Shown piece by piece: positions 1 through 5,262 of a DNA stretch of 5,833 bases (position 1 is its first letter; each line of letters opens with the position of its first letter). Origin of the DNA: an uncultured delta proteobacterium. Its GTDB lineage: Bacteria; UBA10199; GCA-002796325; 1-14-0-20-49-13. The position numbers were made by a program, and so were the translations under genes. A model generated the notes under the pieces. The model was not told where the DNA came from and made no database searches. It saw only the letters and a program-made list of their open reading frames with translations. The stretch is from positions 1-5,833 of the forward strand of contig CAIPVD010000184.1 in the NCBI GenBank assembly GCA_903868375.1. The letters run 5' to 3'.

Positions 1-71
1 AGTATCGCAGTCAGAAGCTCGAGATGTTCGGTGTTTTCTTCGAGAATGAGTACGCGTTTTAAGTTCGACAT
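1..71 (-). CDS. Response-regulator receiver-like protein, N-terminal fragment (runs off the window)
   Basis: Only 23 complete codons are visible, starting with ATG at 71-69. The peptide begins MSNLKRVLILEENTEHLELL. This fits the first beta strand of a two-component receiver domain (hydrophobic strand, acidic pair, then the start of helix 1), which usually reads like ILIVDDE. Here the acidic pair is Glu11-Glu12 instead of the usual Asp-Asp or Glu-Asp. An in-frame TAA at 77-75 makes this ATG the first possible start. There is no good Shine-Dalgarno site close by; an AAGG lies roughly 24 bases upstream. The gap to the ahcY stop is 32 bp on the same strand, so it may be the last or next gene of the metK-ahcY unit. 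The phosphoacceptor Asp and any output domain lie outside the window. The receiver call is an inference from a short stretch; another Rossmann-like N-terminus is possible. Confidence 0.6.
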   Translation of the reverse strand, partial: MSNLKRVLILEENTEHLELLTAI

Positions 72-103
72 AATTTAACGTGATGTCAGCGACGAACCTT
101 ATA

Positions 104-1360
104 TTATGTTCCTTCTTGCCAGCTGGCAAGGTACTTTTCCTGTTCAGGTGTTAGCTTGTCGATGTTGACTTCCATCGCTTTGAGCTTTAGCGCGGCGATG
201 TTTCTATCGATATCGCCTGGTACTGAATAAACCTGGTTCTTAAGCTCTTTATGATGCTTTGCCAGATATTCTGCGGAGAGCGATTGGTTTGCGAAGCTCA
301 TATCCATGACGCATGAAGGATGTCCTTCCGCCGCGGCAAGATTGATAAGCCTGCCTTCACCCAAGATATTGATCTTACGCCCATCGCTCAATGTGAACTC
401 TTCAATGAAATCACGTATGGCCCTTCTTGATTTGGAAAGGGCTGCAAGTTTTTCGATGGCTATTTCGCAGTTGAAATGGCCCGAGTTGGAAACGATAGCG
501 CCATCTTTCATTAATTCAAAGTGTTCTTTATCGACGACGTTCTTGTTGCCAGTGACCGTACAGAATACATCGCCTACCTTGGCCGCTTCCTTCATCGGCA
601 TTACTTGATATCCGTCCATGACCGCTTCGATAGCCTTTATCGGATCGATCTCGGTAACTATGACATGCGAACCCAAACCTCTTGCGCGAGAAGCGAGTCC
701 TCTGCCGCACCATCCATATCCTGCAACTACGAAGGTAGAACCTGCAAGCAATCTGTTGGTCGCTCTTATTATTCCGTCTAGCGTGCTCTGGCCTGTTCCG
801 TACCGGTTATCGAATAAATGCTTCGTCTCTGCATCGTTAACTGCGATGATCGGGAACTTTATCACTCCATCACTCGCCATACTGCGCAGGCGAATGACGC
901 CGGTCGTTGTTTCTTCGGTGCCGCCGATGAGGTTGTTTATTAGGTCCTTGCGATCTTTAAGTATCGTGGATACTAGGTCGGCTCCGTCGTCCATCGTGAT
1001 CGTTGGCTTTAAGTCCAATGTGGAGTTGATGTGCTTGTAGTAGGTGTTGTTATCTTCGCCCTTGATCGCGTGAACTGCGATGCCGCTATTTACGACAAGT
1101 GAGGCTGCCACATCGTCCTGCGTAGAAAGTGGATTCGATGCACAAAGAACTACCTCGGCGCCGCCGCTCTTAAGCGTTTCCATGAGCATCGCGGTTTCTG
1201 TCGTTACGTGCAAACACGCGGCGATACGCTGGCCCTTTAGCGGTTTTTCGGTTTCAAAACGCTTTCTGATCTGCGTAAGTACCGGCATGTCCTGGTCCGC
1301 CCATTCAATGCGAAGTTTTCCTTTTGCCGCCAAGTTCTTGTCTTTGATATCGAAGTTCAT
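104..1360 (-). CDS. ahcY: S-adenosylhomocysteinase (adenosylhomocysteine hydrolase), short form
   Basis: This cytosolic NAD-dependent enzyme reversibly splits S-adenosylhomocysteine into adenosine and homocysteine, which removes the product inhibitor of methyltransferases. The 418 residues show the family motifs in order: HVTTETAML (51-59) and DDGADL (124-129) in the substrate domain, GGTEETTTGV (146-155), the IKFPIIAVNDAETKH segment (167-181) holding the catalytic Lys and Asn/Asp, FDNRYGTGQS (183-192), the NAD-binding glycine loop GYGWCGRG (214-221), SGHFNCEI (293-300) and GEGRLINLAAAEGHP (334-348). It lacks the roughly 40-residue insertion of many bacterial enzymes and the C-terminal HYRY tail of the long form, ending instead in EKYLASWQEGT. 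That resembles archaeal and Thermotoga enzymes as I know them. Some relatives of this type prefer S-inosylhomocysteine, so substrate choice is not certain. The ATG at 1360 lies 10 bp after the metK stop, with an AAGGGA site overlapping that stop, so the two are very likely co-transcribed. Confidence 0.96.
   Translation of the reverse strand: MNFDIKDKNLAAKGKLRIEWADQDMPVLTQIRKRFETEKPLKGQRIAACLHVTTETAMLMETLKSGGAEVVLCASNPLSTQDDVAASLVVNSGIAVHAIKGEDNNTYYKHINSTLDLKPTITMDDGADLVSTILKDRKDLINNLIGGTEETTTGVIRLRSMASDGVIKFPIIAVNDAETKHLFDNRYGTGQSTLDGIIRATNRLLAGSTFVVAGYGWCGRGLASRARGLGSHVIVTEIDPIKAIEAVMDGYQVMPMKEAAKVGDVFCTVTGNKNVVDKEHFELMKDGAIVSNSGHFNCEIAIEKLAALSKSRRAIRDFIEEFTLSDGRKINILGEGRLINLAAAEGHPSCVMDMSFANQSLSAEYLAKHHKELKNQVYSVPGDIDRNIAALKLKAMEVNIDKLTPEQEKYLASWQEGT
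115..130. repeat. 16-bp perfect palindrome in the ahcY 3' end
   Basis: CTTGCCAGCTGGCAAG is identical on both strands. It sits in the last codons of ahcY (the LASWQ region), about 45 bp upstream of the next start codon. As RNA it could form a 6-bp stem with an AGCT loop, but no U-tract follows in the minus direction, so it is not a normal terminator. On the minus strand TTGCCA (129-124) is a 5/6 match to a -35 box, and CATAAT (108-103) a 5/6 match to a -10 box, at a short 15-bp spacing. It could be an operator or weak promoter for the downstream receiver gene, or simply a coding coincidence. Confidence 0.35.
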
Positions 1361-1370
1361 TTTTTGTCCC

Positions 1371-2543
1371 TTATATGTTGAGTAAGTTCTTTAACGCTGC
1401 CGCCTTGTCCGTTCTTTCCCACGTGAAGTCCGGATCGTTCCTGCCGAAGTGGCCGTATGCCGCCGTCTTTTTGTAGATAGGGCGCAGCAATTTCAGCTGG
1501 TTGATGATATCTGCCGGCTTCATTGGGAAGATCTCTCTAACTGCGGTTGCGATCTTGAACGGATCTAACTTTGCCGTTCCGTGGCAGTTGACTAACACTG
1601 AAACAGGTTCCGGATATCCGATCGCGTAAGCAAGCTGGATCTCGCAACGATCTGCGGCGCCAGATGCCACGACGTTCTTTGCGATGTAGCGAGCTGCATA
1701 TGAAGCGCTTCTGTCGACCTTTGAAGGGTCCTTACCCGAAAATGCGCCGCCGCCATGGCTTCCCATTCCGCCATAAGTATCGGCTATGATCTTTCTGCCT
1801 GTTAGTCCTGTATCGCCGTGCGGTCCGCCGACTACGAATCTCCCTGTTGGATTCACGAAATATTGTGTGTTCTTATCGAGAAGGTTCGCCGGAATGACTT
1901 TTTTGATGATCTGATTAATGATCGTTTCGCGAAGCTCTGCGTATTCGACGTCGGGTGAATGTTGTGTAGAAACGATTACCGTCTCTGCGTGTACCGGAAC
2001 GCCGTTTTCGTAACGAACCGTTACCTGTGACTTTCCATCGGGACGAAGGAACGCGATCGAGTTGTTCTTGCGAAGCTCTGCGAGCTTCATGGTCAGATGA
2101 TGAGCAAGAGTAATAGGCATTGGCATTAGCTCTTCGGTGTCGCGGCATGCATAACCGAACATGATGCCCTGATCGCCTGCGCCCTGTTCTTTGAAGAGCC
2201 CTTCGCCGGTGTTAACGCCTTGGGCGATGTCCGGTGACTGTCTATGTATGGCCGTAAGTACAGAGCAGCTGTCGGCGTCGAAGCCGATGCCCGTATGTGT
2301 ATAGCCGATATCGCGAACGGTCTTTCTGGCGATCTCCTGATAGTCGATATTAGCGGTTGTTGTGATCTCGCCTGCTAACATTATGAGCCCAGTCGTGCAG
2401 AGCGTTTCGCATGCAACGCGGCCCTTTGGGTCTTGTGCAAGTATCGCATCTAAGATCGCATCGGATACTTGGTCCGAAACTTTATCCGGATGGCCTTCCG
2501 TGATCGATTCGGATGTGAACGGATAGTTCTGTGTTGATTTCAT
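1371..2543 (-). CDS. metK: S-adenosylmethionine synthase (methionine adenosyltransferase)
   Basis: MetK makes S-adenosylmethionine from ATP and methionine in the cytosol, releasing phosphate and pyrophosphate. From the chosen ATG at 2543 the protein is 390 residues, typical of the family. Motifs in order: FTSESITEGHPDK (9-21, with the ATP-binding His18 and Asp20), the GAGDQGIMFGYA signature (121-132), GDTGLTGRKI (243-252), and the glycine-rich GGGAFSGKDPSKVDRSA loop (264-280) that binds the triphosphate. The open frame extends 33 codons further upstream to a TTG at 2642, adding a Lys/Ala/Ser-rich leader unlike any MetK. I reject that extension because a strong AAGGAG lies 8 bases before the ATG at 2543, no ribosome site precedes the upstream starts, and the TTG falls inside the probable -35 box. 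AhcY follows 10 bp downstream and removes the by-product of SAM-dependent methylation. Confidence 0.97.
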   Translation of the reverse strand: MKSTQNYPFTSESITEGHPDKVSDQVSDAILDAILAQDPKGRVACETLCTTGLIMLAGEITTTANIDYQEIARKTVRDIGYTHTGIGFDADSCSVLTAIHRQSPDIAQGVNTGEGLFKEQGAGDQGIMFGYACRDTEELMPMPITLAHHLTMKLAELRKNNSIAFLRPDGKSQVTVRYENGVPVHAETVIVSTQHSPDVEYAELRETIINQIIKKVIPANLLDKNTQYFVNPTGRFVVGGPHGDTGLTGRKIIADTYGGMGSHGGGAFSGKDPSKVDRSASYAARYIAKNVVASGAADRCEIQLAYAIGYPEPVSVLVNCHGTAKLDPFKIATAVREIFPMKPADIINQLKLLRPIYKKTAAYGHFGRNDPDFTWERTDKAAALKNLLNI

Positions 2544-2551
2544 ATTTTTTG

Positions 2552-2557
2552 CTCCTT
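2552..2557 (-). promoter_or_regulatory. metK ribosome binding site that decides the start
   Basis: AAGGAG lies 8 bases before the ATG at 2543 and is the best Shine-Dalgarno match in the metK leader. It fixes the start at the family-consistent MKSTQNYPFTSES rather than at the upstream TTG (2642) or ATG (2633). Its first bases also form the right arm of a small palindrome, CTTTTAATAAAAG (2567-2555), which could weakly mask the site. Confidence 0.8.
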
Positions 2558-2573
2558 TTATTAAAAGTTTTTC

Positions 2574-2609
2574 CTTGCTGGCTTTGCTGGCCTTTCTCGC
2601 CTTGCTGGC
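2574..2609 (-). repeat. Four tandem copies of a 9-bp repeat in the metK leader
   Basis: On the minus strand the unit GCCAGCAAG occurs at 2609-2601, as GCGAGAAAG (two changes) at 2600-2592, as GCCAGCAAA (one change) at 2591-2583, and again exactly at 2582-2574. The array starts at or next to the predicted transcription start and ends 17 bp before the AAGGAG site. If it were translated in the metK frame it would read ASK-ARK-ASK-ASK. I take it as untranslated leader because the start evidence favours the downstream ATG. Its function is unknown. Confidence 0.75.
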
Positions 2610-2612
2610 CGG

Positions 2613-2642
2613 CTTATAGATACGTTTCGCCATAAAAGTCAA
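2613..2642 (-). promoter_or_regulatory. Probable sigma70-type promoter for metK-ahcY
   Basis: Reading the minus strand, TTGACT (2642-2637, 5/6 match to TTGACA) is followed after 18 bp by TATAAG (2618-2613, 5/6 match to TATAAT). The start of transcription would fall near 2606, giving a leader of about 62 bases before metK. It lies entirely in the gap after the ptsI stop, the expected place for an independent metK promoter. No operator is obvious apart from the tandem repeat just downstream. Confidence 0.65.
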
Positions 2643-2647
2643 TTGAA

Positions 2648-4423
2648 TTAAGGTTTTGCCGATTTTGGGTGTTCAAAAATTTTTAAATACTTTGCGGTCT
2701 CATTTTTTATTAGACCTTCGATCTTGGCGATGGAATCGAATGAATTTACTTTGGAAACCAGTTCCTTTGCTTCTTTTAGGGTTACTTCACGAAGCATCTT
2801 TTTGACCCTTGGGATAGAAACTGGGTTCATTGAAAGGGCATCGATGCCTAGTCCCAAAAAGAGCAAAAGGTAGAGAGGGTCGCCTGCGACTTCGCCGCAG
2901 ATGGTCACGTCTATTCCGGCCTTCTTTGCCGCCTCGGCAGTTTGTTTTATCAGCGAAATGATCGCCGGATTGAGCGGATTGAAAAGGTATGAAACGTGTT
3001 CGTTCGTCCTATCTACAGCTAGCGCGTATTGGATAAGGTCGTTCGTTCCGATCGAAAAGAAATCAACCTCTTTTGCAAGAGCATCCGCTACAATGACGGC
3101 GGAGGGGATTTCTATCATAATGCCAAGTTCGATCTTTTCCGAAACTTTTACTTTTTCCTTCTTCAGGTCGTTTCTTACCCCTTCGATTACGGATTTTACC
3201 TGTAAAAGTTCGTCCAGCCCGGAAATCATCGGGAGCAGCATGCGCAAATTCCCGTAAATGCTCGCTCGAAGCATGGCGCGAAGCTGTGTTCTAAAGATAT
3301 CTTTTTCCACGAGGCAGAATCTTACCGCGCGTAGCCCCAGCGCCGGATTCACGTGGTCCGCATATTCTCCGCCCGCAAATAATTTATCGCCGCCCAAGTC
3401 CAGAGTTCTGATAGTTACCGGACGGCCTTCCATCTGTTCTAACGCTGCTTTGTAGCATTCGAACTGCTCTTCTTCGGACGGGTAATCCATCCTGTTGGCG
3501 TAAAGATATTCGGTGCGGAAAAGTCCGACACCTTCGGCGCCGTGCTGAATGGCCGGAATTACTTCTTCGGCAAGTTCGATGTTAGCGACTAGCTCCATCC
3601 GTTTGCCGTCTTTAGTTACGGCCGGCAGTCGTGCATCTTTCAATAGCTCTTTGTTCGCCTTTTCAAACGCCGTCTGCTGCTTCTTGTATCTTTCAAGCTC
3701 TTCCTTCGATGGCTTTATGATGATAAGTCCCCGAAGCGCGTCGATAACGACAAGATCGTTCTCCTGCACCTGCTTGAGAATTCCTTCGACGCCGACCATG
3801 GCGGGGATCTCCAGCGACCTTGCGATTATCGCCGAGTGTGAAGCGTTACCGCCAACGGCAGTGATGAAACCCTTTACCCGTTCGCGAGGTAGGCTTACGA
3901 TGTCGGCCGGAGAAAAATCGTTGGCGACAAGGATCAAGTTGTTTTCTTTGATCTCGTGCAGTGAAAGTTCCGGCGAGCCGACCAGGTTTTTCATGATTCG
4001 CTGATAGATATAATCGAGGTCGTGCTTGCGCTGCTGAAAATATTGGTCGTGCATGTCGATAAAGGCCATTTTAAGGCGCGATATCACTTTTTCTAACGCC
4101 CATTCGGCGTTGATCTTTCGACTCGTGATGTTCTGGATCGCGTGAGTAACGAGCATCTCGTCCTGGATCAGCATCGAATGCGTATCGATTATCTGAATCT
4201 GTTCTTTGCCTTCGAACCGGCAGAGCTTTTCTTTTACCTTTGCCAGTTGCTGCTTGGATTTCTGGATCGCGCTTTTAAGGCGCATGATCTCCGACGTGAT
4301 CTCCCTATCGGTGATCCAGTATTTGGGAAAACCGGCGCCGATTGCGGTTAAGACGTGCGCCTTGCCGATTGCTATTCCCTTTGAAGCGCCTTCGTGCTTT
4401 ATGTGGACGTTGTTTTTTGTCAT
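2648..4423 (-). CDS. ptsI: PTS Enzyme I (phosphoenolpyruvate-protein phosphotransferase)
   Basis: Enzyme I starts the phosphotransferase relay in the cytosol: it takes phosphate from PEP onto a histidine and passes it to HPr. At 591 residues it is slightly longer than the usual 570-575 and appears complete. The N-terminal part (about 1-145) is the HPr-binding helical region. The phospho-histidine domain carries GGNASHSAIIARSLEIPAMVG with active-site His196. The C-terminal PEP-binding barrel shows EGVGLFRTEYLY (297-308, Arg303), TIRTLDLGGDK (337-347, Arg339), IMIEIPSA (435-442, a metal-binding Glu), GTNDLIQYALAVDR (459-472) and ICGEVAGDP (508-516, with the conserved Cys). The Lys-rich tail after about 575 is unremarkable. 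The ATG at 4423 is the first ATG after an in-frame TAA at 4437-4435, but its ribosome site is weak. It follows ptsH after a 142-bp structured gap with a possible promoter of its own. Confidence 0.97.
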   Translation of the reverse strand: MTKNNVHIKHEGASKGIAIGKAHVLTAIGAGFPKYWITDREITSEIMRLKSAIQKSKQQLAKVKEKLCRFEGKEQIQIIDTHSMLIQDEMLVTHAIQNITSRKINAEWALEKVISRLKMAFIDMHDQYFQQRKHDLDYIYQRIMKNLVGSPELSLHEIKENNLILVANDFSPADIVSLPRERVKGFITAVGGNASHSAIIARSLEIPAMVGVEGILKQVQENDLVVIDALRGLIIIKPSKEELERYKKQQTAFEKANKELLKDARLPAVTKDGKRMELVANIELAEEVIPAIQHGAEGVGLFRTEYLYANRMDYPSEEEQFECYKAALEQMEGRPVTIRTLDLGGDKLFAGGEYADHVNPALGLRAVRFCLVEKDIFRTQLRAMLRASIYGNLRMLLPMISGLDELLQVKSVIEGVRNDLKKEKVKVSEKIELGIMIEIPSAVIVADALAKEVDFFSIGTNDLIQYALAVDRTNEHVSYLFNPLNPAIISLIKQTAEAAKKAGIDVTICGEVAGDPLYLLLFLGLGIDALSMNPVSIPRVKKMLREVTLKEAKELVSKVNSFDSIAKIEGLIKNETAKYLKIFEHPKSAKP

Positions 4424-4428
4424 TCTTC

Positions 4429-4469
4429 GCCGAACTTACCTGTTGTTTAAATTGGGGGTTCTGTTCGGC
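4429..4469 (-). promoter_or_regulatory. Inverted repeat able to form a hairpin just before the ptsI start
   Basis: GCCGAAC (4469-4463 in minus reading) and GTTCGGC (4435-4429) are perfect 7-bp complements separated by 27 bases. The near arm ends 5 bases before the ptsI ATG, where a ribosome site should be, and no strong Shine-Dalgarno is free. The far arm shares three bases (4467-4469) with the inner arm of the larger nested repeat at 4452-4527, so the two structures would compete. Control of ptsI translation by this pair is an inference. Confidence 0.4.
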
Positions 4470-4527
4470 ACTGCTGGATGCTATTCGCGTTGATTATATT
4501 TTGGCAGTGCCTCTCAATAACCCCCAA
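4452..4527. repeat. 76-bp nested inverted-repeat element between ptsH and ptsI
   Basis: Two perfect inverted repeats are nested. The outer 9-bp arms are TTGGGGGTT (4452-4460) and AACCCCCAA (4519-4527). The inner 8-bp arms are GGCACTGC (4467-4474) and GCAGTGCC (4504-4511). The bases between outer and inner arms (6 on one side, 7 on the other) do not pair well, and the 29-bp centre is AT-rich. The layout could be a large RNA stem with an internal loop, a two-site DNA operator around the TATAAT box in the centre, or a small repeat element of the REP/MITE kind. No target-site duplication was identified. Confidence 0.65.
4493..4498 (-). promoter_or_regulatory. Possible -10 box of a ptsI promoter
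   Basis: The minus strand reads a perfect TATAAT here, in the AT-rich centre of the nested inverted repeat. Transcription would start near 4486, giving a leader of about 63 bases before ptsI. No convincing -35 hexamer lies 16-18 bp upstream (GTTATT or TTATTG is all that is there) and there is no TG extension. If real, the promoter probably needs an activator, and the flanking inverted repeats would be candidate binding sites. Confidence 0.4.
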
Positions 4528-4537
4528 ACCTCCGCGC

Positions 4538-4563
4538 GCCAAACTGGCAAAGCCAGATTTGGC
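4538..4563 (-). repeat. Stable hairpin directly after ptsH, without a U-tract
   Basis: Arms GCCAAA and CTGGC (4563-4558 and 4556-4552 in minus reading) pair with GCCAG and TTTGGC (4548-4544 and 4543-4538). This makes an 11-bp stem with one bulged base (4557) and a 3-base loop. It begins 2 bases after the ptsH stop. The bases that follow are GCGCGGAGG rather than U-rich, so it is not a standard intrinsic terminator. A hairpin here could protect the upstream hprK-EIIA-ptsH message from 3' decay, or mark a processing site giving HPr and Enzyme I different transcript levels. Confidence 0.6.
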
Positions 4564-4565
4564 AC

Positions 4566-4838
4566 TTATTCCTCTCCAAACTTTCCTTCTATAAGTCTGC
4601 CAAGCTCTTCTAACGATTCTATTTCGTCTTCGCCGTCGGCCTCCACCGTGATCTCCGTTCCTTTTGCGGCGGCAAGCATCAAAACTCCCATGATGCTCTT
4701 TCCATTTACTGCGACCGAATCTTTCTTTACGCTTATGTTCGAACGGAACCTATTCGCGATCTTTACGAAAGACGCCGCAGCCCTTGCGTGAAGCCCCAGC
4801 TCGTTAGATATTGTAAAAATTTTACTTGTCATGGGCAT
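4566..4838 (-). CDS. ptsH: HPr, phosphocarrier protein of the PTS
   Basis: HPr carries phosphate from Enzyme I to EIIA proteins in the cytosol. The 90-residue length is normal. The active-site segment is LGLHARAAASFV with His17 (His15 of standard numbering). The regulatory segment NGKSIMGVLML carries Ser48, the equivalent of Ser46, which HPr kinase phosphorylates. The intact serine context plus hprK two genes upstream make dual His/Ser phosphorylation likely. The ATG at 4838 overlaps the EIIA stop by one base (TAATG), which suggests translational coupling. A GGAGGGG site sits upstream at a somewhat long distance. A second in-frame ATG two codons later (4832) would give MTSKIFTIS and cannot be excluded, but it lies further from the site. 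A hairpin follows the stop directly. Confidence 0.97.
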   Translation of the reverse strand: MPMTSKIFTISNELGLHARAAASFVKIANRFRSNISVKKDSVAVNGKSIMGVLMLAAAKGTEITVEADGEDEIESLEELGRLIEGKFGEE

Positions 4839-5245
4839 TAAGAGATATTCCCCTCCAGTACCTTGCTAGCTATTACGATGTTCTTTCTGCCGTAATCCCT
4901 GATGAACTCGACGAGCTCTTCAAATGTGCGGTTGCGCCGGTCGCCCGCTAGCTTAATGAGCATGGGAAGGTTAATTCCGCTTATCACTTCCAGCTTCGGC
5001 TTGCCTAAGAAGGAGAGGCAAAGGTTAGAAGGCGTTCCGCCGAACATATCGGACAATAATAAGACGCCATTATTCTTATCCACCTCTGCTACGGCTGCGG
5101 CGATCTTCTGCCGGTTAGTATCTACAGAAGCGTTGGAATTTATCGCAACGGCGATTATCCCTTCGGCATCGGGGAGGATTTTTTTCGTTACAGCGACCAT
5201 CTCCTCGCCAATGCGGTCATGTGAAACTATTACGATCCCTACCAT
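4838..5245 (-). CDS. PTS EIIA component, mannose/fructose (AgaF/ManX) family
   Basis: This small cytosolic protein accepts phosphate from HPr on a histidine and normally hands it to an EIIB domain. With the ATG at 5245 it has 135 residues, the size of a stand-alone EIIA-Man domain. Visible motifs are MVGIVIVSHDRIGEEM with the phospho-acceptor His9, LLLSDMFGGTPSN (62-74, the family's DxFGGTP signature) and VISGINLPMLIKL (87-99). The frame also opens four codons earlier at a GTG (5257), but the AAGGAG site (5262-5257) runs into that codon while standing 11 bases from the ATG, so the ATG is preferred. The gene sits between hprK and ptsH, and no EIIB, EIIC or EIID partner is in the window. A regulatory role is therefore more likely than sugar uptake, although a partner elsewhere in the genome is possible. 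Confidence 0.93.
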   Translation of the reverse strand: MVGIVIVSHDRIGEEMVAVTKKILPDAEGIIAVAINSNASVDTNRQKIAAAVAEVDKNNGVLLLSDMFGGTPSNLCLSFLGKPKLEVISGINLPMLIKLAGDRRNRTFEELVEFIRDYGRKNIVIASKVLEGNIS

Positions 5246-5256
5246 ATATTGGTTCA

Positions 5257-5262
5257 CTCCTT
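5257..5262 (-). promoter_or_regulatory. Ribosome binding site of the EIIA gene, overlapping the hprK stop
   Basis: The minus strand reads AAGGAG. Its first two bases belong to the hprK TAA stop (5263-5261) and its last G is the first base of the GTG at 5257. A ribosome bound here cannot start on that GTG, so the site selects the ATG at 5245, 11 bases away. The overlap with the hprK stop points to one shared transcript. Confidence 0.7.

Noticed and set aside
618..1040. 140-codon plus-strand open frame opposite ahcY
   Set aside because: It lies antisense to the conserved NAD-binding and catalytic regions of AhcY and has no recognisable protein features.
2544..2642. N-terminal extension of MetK starting at TTG 2642 or ATG 2633
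   Set aside because: It has no ribosome site, it overlaps a good promoter, it is low-complexity and unlike MetK, and a strong AAGGAG precedes the ATG at 2543.
2544..2647. SAM riboswitch in the metK leader
   Set aside because: The untranslated leader is only about 62 bases and is dominated by a tandem repeat; I see none of the conserved cores of the SAM riboswitch classes I know. A covariance-model search would settle it.
3549..4004. 151-codon plus-strand open frame opposite ptsI
   Set aside because: It lies wholly antisense to conserved Enzyme I coding sequence, is Ser-rich low-complexity translation with no recognisable domain, and is best explained as a shadow of the real gene.
4538..4563. 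Intrinsic terminator after ptsH
   Set aside because: The stem is strong, but the bases following it on the minus strand are GC-rich with no U-tract.
4342..4791. 149-codon plus-strand open frame across ptsI, the gap and ptsH
   Set aside because: It is antisense to two conserved genes and its composition is typical of reverse-strand shadows. I see no ribosome site or domain supporting it.
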